The notes below the pieces were generated by a model. It was not told the DNA's origin. It worked only from the letters and a program-made list of their open reading frames with translations, and did no database searches. Shown here one piece after another: positions 12,243 through 26,852 of a stretch of 64,000 bases of DNA; position 1 is the stretch's first letter, and every line of letters starts with the position of its first letter. Made by a program: the position numbers and the translations under genes. Location of the stretch: NCBI GenBank assembly GCA_930367205.1, contig OV884014.1, positions 118,799,768 through 118,863,767 on the forward strand, read 5' to 3'. The DNA comes from Acanthosoma haemorrhoidale. Lineage: Eukaryota > Arthropoda > Insecta > Hemiptera > Acanthosomatidae.

Positions 12243-15180
12243 TCAAATGATGTCGATTATGATAGTGTACCACATCATTAGCACACATTGTATCACGTGG
12301 TACGATCGTATGATTAAAGTTACGAGTGAAGATAACATCAAATGATGTCGATTATAATAGTGTACCGTACCATTGGCACTCATAGTATCACGTGATACGA
12401 TCGTATGATTGAAGTCAGGGGTGAATATAATATCAAATGATGTCAATTCTGATAGTGTTCCGTATCATAAGCACTCATTGTATCACGTGATACGATCGTA
12501 TGATGAAAGTTACAAGTAAATATACTATTAAATGATGTCGATAATGACAGTGTACCGTACCATTGGCACTCATAGTATCACGTGATACGATCGTATGATT
12601 GAAGTCACGAGTGAATATAATATCAAATGATGTCAATTATGATAGTGTACCACATCATTGGCACTCATTATATCACTTGATACGATCGTATGATTGAAGT
12701 CACGAGTGAATATATCATCAAATGATGTTGAATATGATTGTATAATGTGTCATTGGCACACATTGTATCACGTGATACGATCGTATGATTAAAGTTACGA
12801 GTAAATGCAACATCAAATGATGTATATTATGATAGTGTACCGCATCATTGGCACTCATTATATCACGTGATACGATCGTATGATGAATGTTACGAGTGAA
12901 TATAACATCAAATGATGTCGAATAGGATTGTATAATGTATCATTAGCACTCATTGTTTCACGTGATACGATCGTATGAATAAAGTTACGATTGGAGATAC
13001 TAATAAATGATGTTGAATATAATAGTGCACCATATCATTAGCACTTATTGTATCATGTGATGCGATCGTATGTTTGAAGTCACGAGTGAATATAATATCA
13101 AATGATGTCAATTATGATAGTGTTGCGTATCATAAGCACTCATTGTATCACGTGATACGATCGTATGATTAAAGTTACGATTGGAGATACTAATAAATGA
13201 TGTTGAATATAATAGTGCACCATATCATTAGCACTTATTGTATCATGTGATGCGATCATATGATTAAAGTTACAAGTGAATATAACATCAAATGATGTCG
13301 ATTATAATAGTGTACCGCATCATTGGCACTCATTATATCACGTGATACTATCGTATGATTGAAGTCACGAGTGAATATAACATCAAATAATGCTAAATAT
13401 TATTGTATAGTGTAGCATTGACACTCATTGTATCACGAGATACGATCGTATGATTGAAGTCACGAGTGAATATAACATCAAATGATGTTGAATATGATTG
13501 TATAATGTATCATTAGCACTCATTGTTTCACGTGATACGATCGTATGATTAAAGTTACAGGTGAATATAACATCAAATCATGTCGATTATGATAGTGTAC
13601 CGCATCATTGGCACTCATTATATCACGTGATATTATCGTATGATTGAAGTCACGAGTGAATATAACATCAAATGATGCTAAATATGATTGTATAGTGTAT
13701 CATTAGCACTCATTGTTTCACGTGATATGATCGTATGATTAAAGTTACGAGTAAATATAACATCAAATGATGTTGAATATGATTGTATAATGTATCATTA
13801 GCACTCATTGTTTCACGTGATACGATCGTATGATTAAAGTTACAGGTGAATATAAGATCAAATGATGTCGATTATGATAGTGTACCGCATCATTGGCACT
13901 CATTATATCACGTGATACGATCGTATGATTGAAGTCACGAGTGAATATAATATCAAATGATGTGAATTCTGATAGTGTTCCGTATCATAAGCACTCATTG
14001 TATCACGTGATACGATCGTATGATGAAAGTTACAAGTAAATATACTATAAAATGATGTCGATTATGACAGTGTACCGTACCATTGGCACTCATAGTATCA
14101 CGTGATACGATCGTATGATGAAAGTTACAAGTAAATATACTATAAAATGATGTCGATTATGACAGTGTACCGTACCATTGGCACTCATAGTATCACGTGA
14201 TACGATCGTATGATTGAAGTCACGAGTGAATATAATATCAAATGATGTCAATTATGATAGTGTACCACATCATTGGCACTCATTATATCACTTGATACGA
14301 TCGTATGATTGAAGTCACGAGTGAATATATCATCAAATGATGTTGAATATGATTGTATAATGTGTCATTGGCACACATTGTATCACGTGATACGATCGTA
14401 TGATTAAAGTTACGAGTAAATGCAACATCAAATGATGTATATTATGATAGTGTACCGCATCATTGGCACTCATTATATCACGTGATACGATCGTATGATG
14501 AAAGTTACGAGTGAATATAACATCAAATGATGTCGAATAGGATTGTATAATGTATCATTAGCACTCATTGTTTCACGTGATACGATCGTATGAATAAAGT
14601 TACGATTGGAGATACTAATAAATGATGTTGAATATAATAGTGCACCATATCATTAGCACTTATTGTATCATGTGATGCGATCGTATGATTGAAGTCACGA
14701 GTGAATATAATATCAAATGATGTCAATTATGATAGTGTTGCGTATCATAAGCACTCATTGTATCACGTGATACGATCGTATGATTAAAGTTACGATTGGA
14801 GATACTAATAAATGATGTTGAATATAATAGTGCACCATATCATTAGCACTTATTGTATCATGTGATGCGATCATATGATTAAAGTTACAAGTGAATATAA
14901 CATCAAATGATGTCGATTATCATAGTGTACCGCATCATTGGCACTCATTATATAACGTGATACTATCGTATGATTGAAGTCACGAGTGAATATAACATCA
15001 AATAATGCTAAATATGATTGTATAGTGTAGCATTGACACTCATTGTATCACGAGATACGATCGTATGATTGAAGTCACGAGTGAATATAACATCAAATGA
15101 TGTTGAATATGATTGTATAATGTATCATTAGCACTCATTGTATCACGTGATACGATCGTATGATGAAAGTTACAAGTAAA

Positions 15181-18100
15181 TATACTATTGAATGATGTCG
15201 ATTATGACAGTGTACCGTACCATTGGCACTCATAGTATCACGTGATACGATCGTATGATTGAAGTCACGAGTGAATATAATATCAAATGATGTCAATTAT
15301 GATAGTGTACCGCATCATTGGCACTCATTATATCACTTGATACGATCGTATGATGAAAGTTACGAGTGAATATAACAACAAATGATGTCGATTATGATAG
15401 TGTACCGCATCATTGGCACTTATTATATCACGTGATACGATCGTGTAATGAAAGTCACGAGTGAATATACTATAAAATGATGTCGATTATGATAGTGTAC
15501 CACATCATTGGCACTCATTATATCACGTGATACGATCGTATGATTGAAGTCACTAGTGAATATAATATCAAATAATGTCAATGATGATAGTGTTGCGTAT
15601 CATAAGCACTCATTGTATCACGTGATACGATCGTATGATGAAAGTTACGAGTGAATATAACATCAAATGATGTCGAATAGGATTGTATAATGTATCATTA
15701 GCACTTATTTTTCACGTGATACGATCGTATGATTAAAGTTACGATTGGAGATACTAATAAATGATGTTGAATATAATAGTGCACCATATCATTAGCACTT
15801 ATTGTATCATGTGATGCGATCGTATGATTAAAGTTACAAGTGAATATAACATCAAATGATGTCGATTATAATAGTGTACCGCATCATTGGCACTCATTAT
15901 ATCACGTGATACTATCGTATGATTGAAGTCACGAGTGAATATAACATCAAATGATGCTAAATATGATTGTATAGTGTATCATTAGCACTCATTGTTTCAC
16001 GTGATACGATCGTATGATTAAAGTTACGAGTAAATATAACATCAAATGATGTCGAATATGATAATGTACCGTATCATTAGCACTCATATTATCACGTGAT
16101 ACGATCGTATGATGAATGTTACGAGTGAATATAACATCAAATAATGTTGAATATGATTGTATAATGTATCATTAGCACTCATTGTTTCACGTGATACGAT
16201 CGTATGATTAAAGTTACGAGTAAATATAACATCAAATGATGTCGAATATGATAATGTACCGTATCGTTAGCACTCATTGTATCACGTGATACGATCGTAT
16301 AATGAAAGTTACGAGTGAATATAACATCAAATGATGTCGATTATGATAGTGTACCTTATCATTGGCACTCATTATATCACGTGATACGATCGTATAATGA
16401 AAGTTACGAGTAAATATACTATTAAATAATGTCGATTATGATAGTGTACCGCATTATTGGCACTCCTTATATCACGTGATACGATCGTATGATTGAAGTC
16501 ACGAGTAAATATAACATCAAATGATGTCAATTATGATAGTGTTCCGTATCATAAGCACTCATTGTATCACGTGATACGATCGTATGATGAAAGTTACAAG
16601 TAAATATACTATTAAATGATGTCGATTATGACAGTGTACCGTACCATTGGCACTCATAGTATCACGTGATACGATCGTATGATTGAAGTCACGAATGAAT
16701 ATAACATCAAATGATGTCGATTATGATAGTGTACCACATAATTAGCACACATTGTATCACGTGGTACGATCGTATGATTAAAGTTACGAGTGAAGATAAC
16801 ATCAAATGATGTCGATTATAATAGTGTACCGTACCATTGGCACTCATAGTATCACGTGATACGATCGTATGATTGAAGTCAGGGGTGAATATAATATCAA
16901 ATGATGTCAATTATGATAGTGTTGCGTATCATAAGCACTCATTGTATCACGTGATACGATCGTATGATTAAAGTTACGATTGGAGATACTAATAAATGAT
17001 GTTGAATATAATAGTGCACCATATCATTAGCACTTATTGTATCATGTGATGCGATCATATGATTAAAGTTACAAGTGAATATAACATCAAATGATGTCGA
17101 TTATAATAGTGTACCGCATCATTGGCACTCATTATATCACGAGATACTATCGTATGATTGAAGTCACGAGTGAATATAACATCAAATAATGCTAAATATG
17201 ATTGTATAGTGTAGCATTAGCACTCATTGTTTCACGTGATACGATCGTATGATTAAAGTTACAGGTGAATATAACATCAAATGATGTCGAATATGATAAT
17301 GTACCGTATCATTAGCACTCATATTATCACGTGATACGATCGTATGATGAAAGTTACGAGTGAATATAACATCAAATAATGTTGAATATGATTGTATAAT
17401 GTATCATTAGCACTCATTGTTTCACGTGATACGATCGTATGATTAAAGTTACGAGTAAATATAACATCAAATGATGTCGAATATGATAATGTACCGTATC
17501 GTTAGCACTCATTGTATCACGTGATACGATCGTATGATGAAAGTTACGAGTGAATATAACATCAAATGATGTCGATTATGATAGTGTACCTTATCATTGG
17601 CACTCATTATATCACGTGATACGATCGTATAATGAAAGTTACGAGTAAATATACTATTAAATAATGTCGATTATGATAGTGTACCGCATTATTGGCACTC
17701 ATTATATCACGTGATACGATCGTATGATTGAAGTCACGAGTAAATATAACATCAAATGATGTCAATTATGATAGTGTTCCGTATCATAAGCACTCATTGT
17801 ATCACGTGATACGATCGTATGATGAAAGTTACAAGTAAATATACTATTAAATGATGTCGATTATGACAGTGTACCGTACCATTGGCACTCATTGTATCAC
17901 GTGATACGATCGTATGATTGAAGTCACGAATGAATATAACATCAAATGATGTCGATTATGATAGTGTACCACATCATTAGCACACATTGTATCACGTGGT
18001 ACGATCGTATGATTAAAGTTACGAGTGAAGATAACATCAAATGATGTCGATTATAATAGTGTACCGTACCATTGGCACTCATAGTATCACGTGATACGAT

Positions 18101-19264
18101 CGTATGATTGAAGTCAGGGGTGAATATAATATCAAATGATGTCAATTATGATAGTGTTCCGTATCATAAGCACTCATTGTATCACGTGATACGATCGTAT
18201 GATGAAAGTTACAAGTAAATATACTATTAAATGATGTCGATTATGACAGTGTACCGTACCATTGGCACTCATATTATCACGTGATACGATCGTATGATTG
18301 AAGTCACGAGTGAATATAATATCAAATGATGTCAATTATGATAGTGTACCGCATCATTGGCACTCATTATATCACTTGATACGATCGTATGATTGAAGTC
18401 ACGAGTGAATATATCATCAAATGATGTTGAATATGATTGTATAATGTGTCATTGGCACACATTGTATCACGTGATACGATCGTATGATTAAAGTTACGAG
18501 TAAATGCAACATCAAATGATGTCGATTATGATAGTGTACCGCATCATTGGCACTCATTATATCACGTGATACGATCGTATGATGAAAGTTACGAGTGAAT
18601 AAAACATCAAATGATGTCGAATAGGATTGTATAATGTATCATTAGCACTCATTGTTTCACGTGATACGATCGTATGATTAAAGTTACGATTGGAGATACT
18701 AATAAATGATGTTGAATATAATAGTGCACCATATCATTAGCACTTATTGTATCATGTGATGCGATCGTATGATTGAAGTCACGAGTGAATATAATATCAA
18801 ATGATGTCAATTATGATAGTGTTGCGTATCATAAGCACTCATTGTATCACGTGATACGATCGTATGATTAAAGTTACGATTGGAGATACTAATAAATGAT
18901 GTTGAATATAATAGTGCACCATATCATTAGCACTTATTGTATCATGTGATGCGATCGTATGATTAAAGTTACAAGTGAATATAACATCAAATGATGTCGA
19001 TTATAATAGTGTACCGCATCATTGGCACTCATTATATCACGTGATACTATCGTATGATTGAAGTCACGAGTGAATATAACATCAAATGATGCTAAATATG
19101 ATTGTATAGTGTATCATTAGCACTCATTGTTTCACGTGATACGATCGTATGATTGAAGTCACGAGTGAATATAACATCAAATGATGTTGAATATGATTGT
19201 ATAATGTATCATTAGCACTCATTGTATCACGTGATACGATCGTATGATGAAAGTTACAAGTAAA
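15181..19264 (+). repeat. 43-monomer (4084-bp) family A higher-order repeat, copy I
   Basis: The marker tatactattgaatgatg starts at 15181 and again at 19265, exactly 4084 bp later (43 x 95 minus 1). Other markers keep the same spacing: aacaacaaatgatg (near 15373 and 19455), the short cttatttttcacg monomer (near 15706 and 19790), and acataattagcac (near 16735 and 20820). Private changes of this copy include cactccttat near 16462 and catattatcacg near 18270. Confidence 0.88.
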
Positions 19265-22200
19265 TATACTATTGAATGATGTCGATTATGACAGTGTACC
19301 GTACCATTGGCACCCATAGTATCACGTGATACGATCGTATGATTGAAGTCACGAGTGAATATAATATCAAATGATGTCAATTATGATAGTGTACCGCATC
19401 ATTGGCACTCATTATATCACTTGATACGATCGTATGATGAAAGTTACGAGTGAATATAACAACAAATGATGTCGATTATGATAGTGTACCGCATCATTGG
19501 CACTTATTATATCACGTGATACGATCGTGTAATGAAAGTCACGAGTGAATATACTATAAAATGATGTCGATTATGATAGTGTACCACATCATTGGCACTC
19601 ATTATATCACGTGATACGATCGTATGATTGAAGTCACTAGTGAATATAATATCAAATAATGTCAATTATGATAGTGTTGCGTATCATAAGCACTCATTGT
19701 ATCACGTGATACGATCGTATGATGAAAGTTACGAGTGAATATAACATCAAATGATGTCGAATAGGATTGTATAATGTATCATTAGCACTTATTTTTCACG
19801 TGATACGATCGTATGATTAAAGTTACGATTGGAGATACTAATAAATGATGTTGAATATAATAGTGCACCATATCATTAGCACTTATTGTATCATGTGATG
19901 CGATCGTATGATTAAAGTTACAAGTGAATATAACATCAAATGATGTCGATTATAATAGTGTACCGCATCATTGGCACTCATTATATCACGTGATACTATC
20001 GTATGATTGAAGTCACGAGTGAATATAACATCAAATGATGCTAAATATGATTGTATAGTGTATCATTAGCACTCATTGTTTCACGTGATACGATCGTATG
20101 ATTAAAGTTACGAGTAAATATAACATCAAATGATGTCGAATATGATAATGTACCGTATCATTAGCACTCATATTATCACGTGATACGATCGTATGATGAA
20201 TGTTACGAGTGAATATAACATCAAATAATGTTGAATATGATTGTATAATGTATCATTAGCAGTCATTGTTTCACGTGATACGATCGTATGATTAAAGTTA
20301 CGAGTAAATATAACATCAAATGATGTCGAATATGATAATGTACCGTATCGTTAGCACTCATTGTATCACGTGATACGATCGTATGATGAAAGTTACGAGT
20401 GAATATAACATCAAATGATGTCGATTATGATAGTGTACCTTATCATTGGCACTCATTATATCACGTGATACGATCGTATAATGAAAGTTACGAGTAAATA
20501 TACTATTAAATAATGTCGATTATGATAGTGTACCGCATTATTGGCACTCATTATATCACGTGATACGATCGTATGATTGAAGTCACGAGTAAATATAACA
20601 TCAAATGATGTCAATTATGATAGTGTTCCGTATCATAAGCACTCATTGTATCACGTGATACGATCGTATGATGAAAGTTACAAGTAAATATACTATTAAA
20701 TGATGTCGATTATGACAGTGTACCGTACCATTGGCACTCATAGTATCACGTGATACGATCGTATGATTGAAGTCACGAATGAATATAACATCAAATGATG
20801 TCGATTATGATAGTGTACCACATAATTAGCACACATTGTATCACGTGGTACGATCGTATGATTAAAGTTACGAGTGAAGATAACATCAAATGATGTCGAT
20901 TATAATAGTGTACCGTACCATTGGCACTCATAGTATCACGTGATACGATCGTATGATTGAAGTCAGGGGTGAATATAATATCAAATGATGTCAATTATGA
21001 TAGTGTTGCGTATCATAAGCACTCATTGTATCACGTGATACGATCGTATGATTAAAGTTACGATTGGAGATACTAATAAATGATGTTGAATATAATAGTG
21101 CACCATATCATTAGCACTTATTGTATCATGTGATGCGATCATATGATTAAAGTTACAAGTGAATATAACATCAAATGATGTCGATTATAATAGTGTACCG
21201 CATCATTGGCACTCATTATATCACGAGATACTATCGTATGATTGAAGTCACGAGTGAATATAACATCAAATAATGCTAAATATGATTGTATAGTGTAGCA
21301 TTAGCACTCATTGTTTCACGTGATACGATCGTATGATTAAAGTTACAGGTGAATATAACATCAAATGATGTCGAATATGATAATGTACCGTATCATTAGC
21401 ACTCATATTATCACGTGATACGATCGTATGATGAAAGTTACGAGTGAATATAACATCAAATAATGTTGAATATGATTGTATAATGTATCATTAGCACTCA
21501 TTGTTTCACGTGATACGATCGTATGATTAAAGTTACGAGTAAATATAACATCAAATGATGTCGAATATGATAATGTACCGTATCGTTAGACTCATTGTAT
21601 CACGTGATACGATCGTATGATGAAAGTTACGAGTGAATATAACATCAAATGATGTCGATTATGATAGTGTACCTTATCATTGGCACTCATTATATCACGT
21701 GATACGATCGTATAATGAAAGTTACGAGTAAATATACTATTAAATAATGTCGATTATGATAGTGTACCGCATTATTGGCACTCATTATATCACGTGATAC
21801 GATCGTATGATTGAAGTCACGAGTAAATATAACATCAAATGATGTCAATTATGATAGTGTTCCGTATCATAAGCACTCATTGTATCACGTGATACGATCG
21901 TATGATGAAAGTTACAAGTAAATATACTATTAAATGATGTCGATTATGACAGTGTACCGTACCATTGGCACTCATTGTATCACGTGATACGATCGTATGA
22001 TTGAAGTCACGAATGAATATAACATCAAATGATGTCGATTATGATAGTGTACCACATCATTAGCACACATTGTATCACGTGGTACGATCGTATGATTAAA
22101 GTTACGAGTGAAGATAACATCAAATGATGTCGATTATAATAGTGTACCGTACCATTGGCACTCATAGTATCACGTGATACGATCGTATGATTGAAGTCAG

Positions 22201-23041
22201 GGGTGAATATAATATCAAATGATGTCAATTATGATAGTGTTCCGTATCATAAGCACTCATTGTATCACGTGATACGATCGTATGATGAAAGTTACAAGTA
22301 AATATACTATTAAATGATGTCGATTATGACAGTGTACCGTACCATTGGCACTCATAGTATCACGTGATACGATCGTATGATTGAAGTCACGAGTGAATAT
22401 AATATCAAATGATGTCAATTATGATAGTGTACCGCATCATTGGCACTCATTATATCACTCGATACGATCGTATGATTGAAGTCACGAGTGAATATATCAT
22501 CAAATGATGTTGAATATGATTGTATAATGTGTCATTGGCACACATTGTATCACGTGATACGATCGTATGATTAAAGTTACGAGTAAATGCAACATCAAAT
22601 GATGTCGATTATGATAGTGTACCGCATCATTGGCACTCATTATATCACGTGATACGATCGTATGATGAAAGTTACGAGTGAATAAAACATCAAATGATGT
22701 CGAATAGGATTGTATAATGTATCATTAGCACTCATTGTTTCACGTGATACGATCGTATGATTAAAGTTACGATTGGAGATACTAATAAATGATGTTGAAT
22801 ATAATAGTGCACCATATCATTAGCACTTATTGTATCATGTGATGCGATCGTATGATTGAAGTCACGAGTGAATATAATATCAAATGATGTCAATTATGAT
22901 AGTGTTGCGTATCATAAGCACTCATTGTATCACGTGATACGATCGTATGATTAAAGTTACGATTGGAGATACTAATAAATGATGTTGAATATAATAGTGC
23001 ACCATATCATTAGCACTTATTGTATCATGTGATGCGATCAT
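19265..23041 (+). repeat. 43-monomer family A higher-order repeat, copy II (truncated)
   Basis: This copy follows copy I in the same monomer order until about 23041, where copy I continues gattaaagttacaagtg but this copy switches to gattgaagtcacgagtg and a different monomer series. It carries a private single-base deletion, cgttagactc, near 21588, so the period of markers spanning it is 4083 bp. Other private changes are gcagtcattg near 20261 and cactcgatac near 22457. Confidence 0.85.
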
Positions 23042-23629
23042 ATGATTGAAGTCACGAGTGAATATAACATCAAATAATGCTAAATATGATTGTATAGTGT
23101 AGCATTGACACTCATTGTATCACGAGATACGATCGTATGATTGAAGTCACGAGTGAATATAACATCAAATGATGTTGAATATGATTGTATAATGTATCAT
23201 TAGCACTCATTGTTTCACGTGATACGATCGTATGATTAAAGTTACAGGTGAATATAACATCAAATGATTTCGAATATGATAATGTACCGTATCATTAGCA
23301 CTCATATTATCACGTGATACGATCGTATGATGAAAGTTACGAGTGAATATAACATCAAATAATGTTGAATATGATTGTATAATGTATCATTAGCACTCAT
23401 TGTTTCACGTGATACGATCGTATGATTAAAGTTACGAGTAAATATAACATCAAATGATGTCGAATATGATAATGTACCGTATCGTTAGCACTCATTGTAT
23501 CACGTGATACGATCGTATGATTAAAGTTACAGGTGAATATAACATCAAATGATGTCGATTATGATAGTGTACCGCATCATTGGCACTAATTGTATCACGT
23601 GATACGATCGTATGATCAAAGCTACGAGT

Positions 23630-25017
23630 TAACATAATAGGGCAGGAATTATTGTACCAGCTATGAAATACGCATTTTTGTAAAATTCTACTTTTTGATG
23701 ATATTTTTCTTGTTTTGGTATGAGGAAATCATATTTGTTCAGGAGCTAACGTACCAGCTATAAAATACTCTTATATGTAAAAATTTACCTTTTCGACGAT
23801 ATTTTCCTTGTTTTGGTATCAGGAGAACATAATGGGGCAGGAGCTAACTTACTATCTATGAAATACGCATTTTCGAAAAATTCGACTTTTTGAAGATATT
23901 TTCCTTGATTTCGTATCAGGAGAACATAAAAGAGCAGGAGCTAACGTTCCAGCTATGAAATACCCATTTTTTAAAAATTCGACTTTTTGACGATATTTTC
24001 GTATCAGGAGAACATAATGGGGAAGGAGCTGACGTACCAGCTATGAAATACGCAATTTTTGTAAAAATTTGAGTTTTCGACGATATTTTCCTTGTTTTGG
24101 TATCAGGAGAACATAATGGGGTAGGAGCTAACGTACTAGCTATGAAATACGCATTTTCGAAAAATTCGACTTTTTGACGATATTTTCTTTGATTTCGTAT
24201 CAGGAGAACATAAAAGAGCAGGAGCTAACGTTCCAGCTATAAAATACCCATTTTTTAAAAATTCAACTTTTTGACGATATTTTCCTTGTTTTCGTATCAG
24301 GAGAACATAATAGGGTTAGAGCTAACGTACCAGCTATGAAATACGCAATTTTTGTAAAAATTTGAGTTTTCGACGATATTTTCCTTGTTTTGGTATCAGG
24401 AGAACATAATGGGGCAGGAGCTAACGTACTAGCTATGAAATACGCATTTTCGAAAAATTCGACTTTTTGACGATATTTTCTTTGATTTCGTATCAGGAGA
24501 ACATAAAAGAGCAGGAGCTAACGTTCCAGCTATGAAATACCCATTTTTTAAAAATTCGACTTTTTGACGATATTTTCCTTGTTTCGGTATCAGGAGAACA
24601 TAATGGGACAGGAACTAACGTACTAGCTCTAAATACGCATTTTAGTAAAAATTCGACTTTTTGACGATATTTTCCTTGTTTTCGTATCAGGAGAACATAA
24701 TAGGGTTAGAGCTAACGTACCAGCTATGAAATACGCAATTTTTGTAAAAATTTGAGTTTTCGACGATATTTTCCTTGTTTTGGTATCAGGAGAACATAAT
24801 GGGGCAGGAGCTAACGTACTAGCTATGAAATACGCATTTTCGAAAAATTCGACTTTTTGACGATATTTTCTTTGATTTCGTATCAGGAGAACATAAAAGA
24901 GCAGGAGCTAACGTACAAGCTATGAAATACGCATTTTTGTAAAAATTCAACTTTTTTAAAATGTTTTCTTTGTTTTGGTATCAGGAGTACATAAAGGGGC
25001 AAGAGCTAACGTACAAG
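23630..25017 (+). repeat. Family B satellite block 2 (about 14 monomers)
   Basis: The B landmark recurs about every 97 bp from 23642 to 25003. It is structurally like blocks 3 and 4 and differs from block 1. A 9-bp deletion in the fourth monomer (cgatattttcgtatcag at 24000, where the full form reads ttttccttgttttcg) is shared with blocks 3-7. The segment starting tagggttagagctaacg occurs at about 24311 and again at 24701, so a 4-monomer (390-bp) stretch is duplicated inside. It is flanked by the direct repeat acgatcgtatgatcaaag (23604 on the left, 25023 on the right). Confidence 0.95.
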
Positions 25018-25036
25018 ATCATACGATCGTATGATC
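25017..25036. repeat. Perfect 20-bp palindrome at right junction of B block 2
   Basis: The junction reads gatcatacgatcgtatgatc, identical to the other six. Family A resumes in its right half. Confidence 0.9.
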
Positions 25037-26852
25037 AAAGTTACGCGTGAATATGACATCAAATGATGTCAAATATGATAGTGTGCCGTATCATTTGCAC
25101 TTATTGTATCACGTGATACAATCGTATGATTGAAGTTACAGTGAATATACTATAAAATGATGTCGATTATGATAGTGTACCACATCATTAGCACACATTG
25201 TATCACGTGGTACGATCGTATGATTAAAGTTACGAGTGAAGATAACATCAAATGATGTCGATTATAATAGTGTACCGTACCATTGGCACTCATAGTATCA
25301 CGTGATACGATCGTATGATTGAAGTCAGGGGTGAATATAATATCAAATGATGTCAATTCTGATAGTGTTCCGTATCATAAGCACTCATTGTATCACGTGA
25401 TACGATCGTATGATGAAAGTTACAAGTAAATATACTATTAAATGATGTCGATAATGACAGTGTACCGTACCATTGGCACTCATAGTATCACGTGATACGA
25501 TCGTATGATTGAAGTCACGAGTGAATATAATATCAAATGATGTCAATTATGATAGTGTACCACATCATTGGCACTCATTATATCACTTGATACGATCGTA
25601 TGATTGAAGTCACGAGTGAATATATCATCAAATGATGTTGAATATGATTGTATAATGTGTCATTGGCACACATTGTATCACGTGATACGATCGTATGATT
25701 AAAGTTACGAGTAAATGCAACATCAAATGATGTATATTATGATAGTGTACCGCATCATTGGCACTCATTATATCACGTGATACGATCGTATGATGAATGT
25801 TACGAGTGAATATAACATCAAATGATGTCGAATAGGATTGTATAATGTATCATTAGCACTCATTGTTTCACGTGATACGATCGTATGAATAAAGTTACGA
25901 TTGGAGATACTAATAAATGATGTTGAATATAATAGTGCACCATATCATTAGCACTTATTGTATCATGTGATGCGATCGTATGTTTGAAGTCACGAGTGAA
26001 TATAATATCAAATGATGTCAATTATGATAGTGTTGCGTATCATAAGCACTCATTGTATCACGTGATACGATCGTATGATTAAAGTTACGATTGGAGATAC
26101 TAATAAATGATGTTGAATATAATAGTGCACCATATCATTAGCACTTATTGTATCATGTGATGCGATCATATGATTAAAGTTACAAGTGAATATAACATCA
26201 AATGATGTCGATTATAATAGTGTACCGCATCATTGGCACTCATTATATCACGTGATACTATCGTATGATTGAAGTCACGAGTGAATATAACATCAAATAA
26301 TGCTAAATATTATTGTATAGTGTAGCATTGACACTCATTGTATCACGAGATACGATCGTATGATTGAAGTCACGAGTGAATATAACATCAAATGATGTTG
26401 AATATGATTGTATAATGTATCATTAGCACTCATTGTTTCACGTGATACGATCGTATGATTAAAGTTACAGGTGAATATAACATCAAATGATTTCGAATAT
26501 GATAATGTACCGTATCATTAGCACTCATATTATCACGTGATACGATCGTATGATGAAAGTTACGAGTGAATATAACATCAAATAATGTTGAATATGATTG
26601 TATAATGTATCATTAGCACTCATTGTTTCACGTGATACGATCGTATGATTAAAGTTACGAGTAAATATAACATCAAATGATGTCGAATATGATAATGTAC
26701 CGTATCGTTAGCACTCATTGTATCACGTGATACGATCGTATGATTAAAGTTACAGGTGAATATAACATCAAATGATGTCGATTATGATAGTGTACCGCAT
26801 CATTGGCACTAATTGTATCACGTGATACGATCGTATGATCAAAGCTACGAGT
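25037..26852 (+). repeat. Family A array between B blocks 2 and 3
   Basis: About 19 A monomers. It opens with the post-block signature (gtgccgtatcatttgcac, then a monomer one base short reading gttacagtgaatatac). It closes with a monomer reading ggcactaattgtatcac, but lacks the preceding gatactatcgtataatg monomer found before blocks 1, 4, 5 and 6. Nothing other than A is present. Confidence 0.95.

Larger units (their letters stand above)
1868..23629 (+). repeat. Continuous family A array between B blocks 1 and 2
   Basis: The longest uninterrupted A stretch in the window, about 21.8 kb or 229 monomers, all in one orientation. Its left half has short higher-order repeats; its right half belongs to the 12.9-kb composite unit. 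Nothing other than A monomers was seen in it. Confidence 0.95.
12243..25149 (+). repeat. 12.9-kb composite A+B unit, copy 1 (full length)
   Basis: This segment holds about 11.4 kb of family A followed by B block 2 and the post-block A monomer. It begins in a monomer reading tgatgtcgattatgatag then tgtaccacatc. The same sequence restarts at about 25150, directly after the post-block monomer, with a right-end offset of 12910 bp, and again at 28373 (offset 16133 bp). Shared private markers include ataatgacag (12540, 25451, 28674), two successive monomers with aagtaaatatactataaaatg (near 14040 and 14130; near 30170 and 30265), and the one-base-changed acataattagcac at 16735 and 32870. Two copies of the 43-monomer repeat lie inside. 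Confidence 0.85.
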
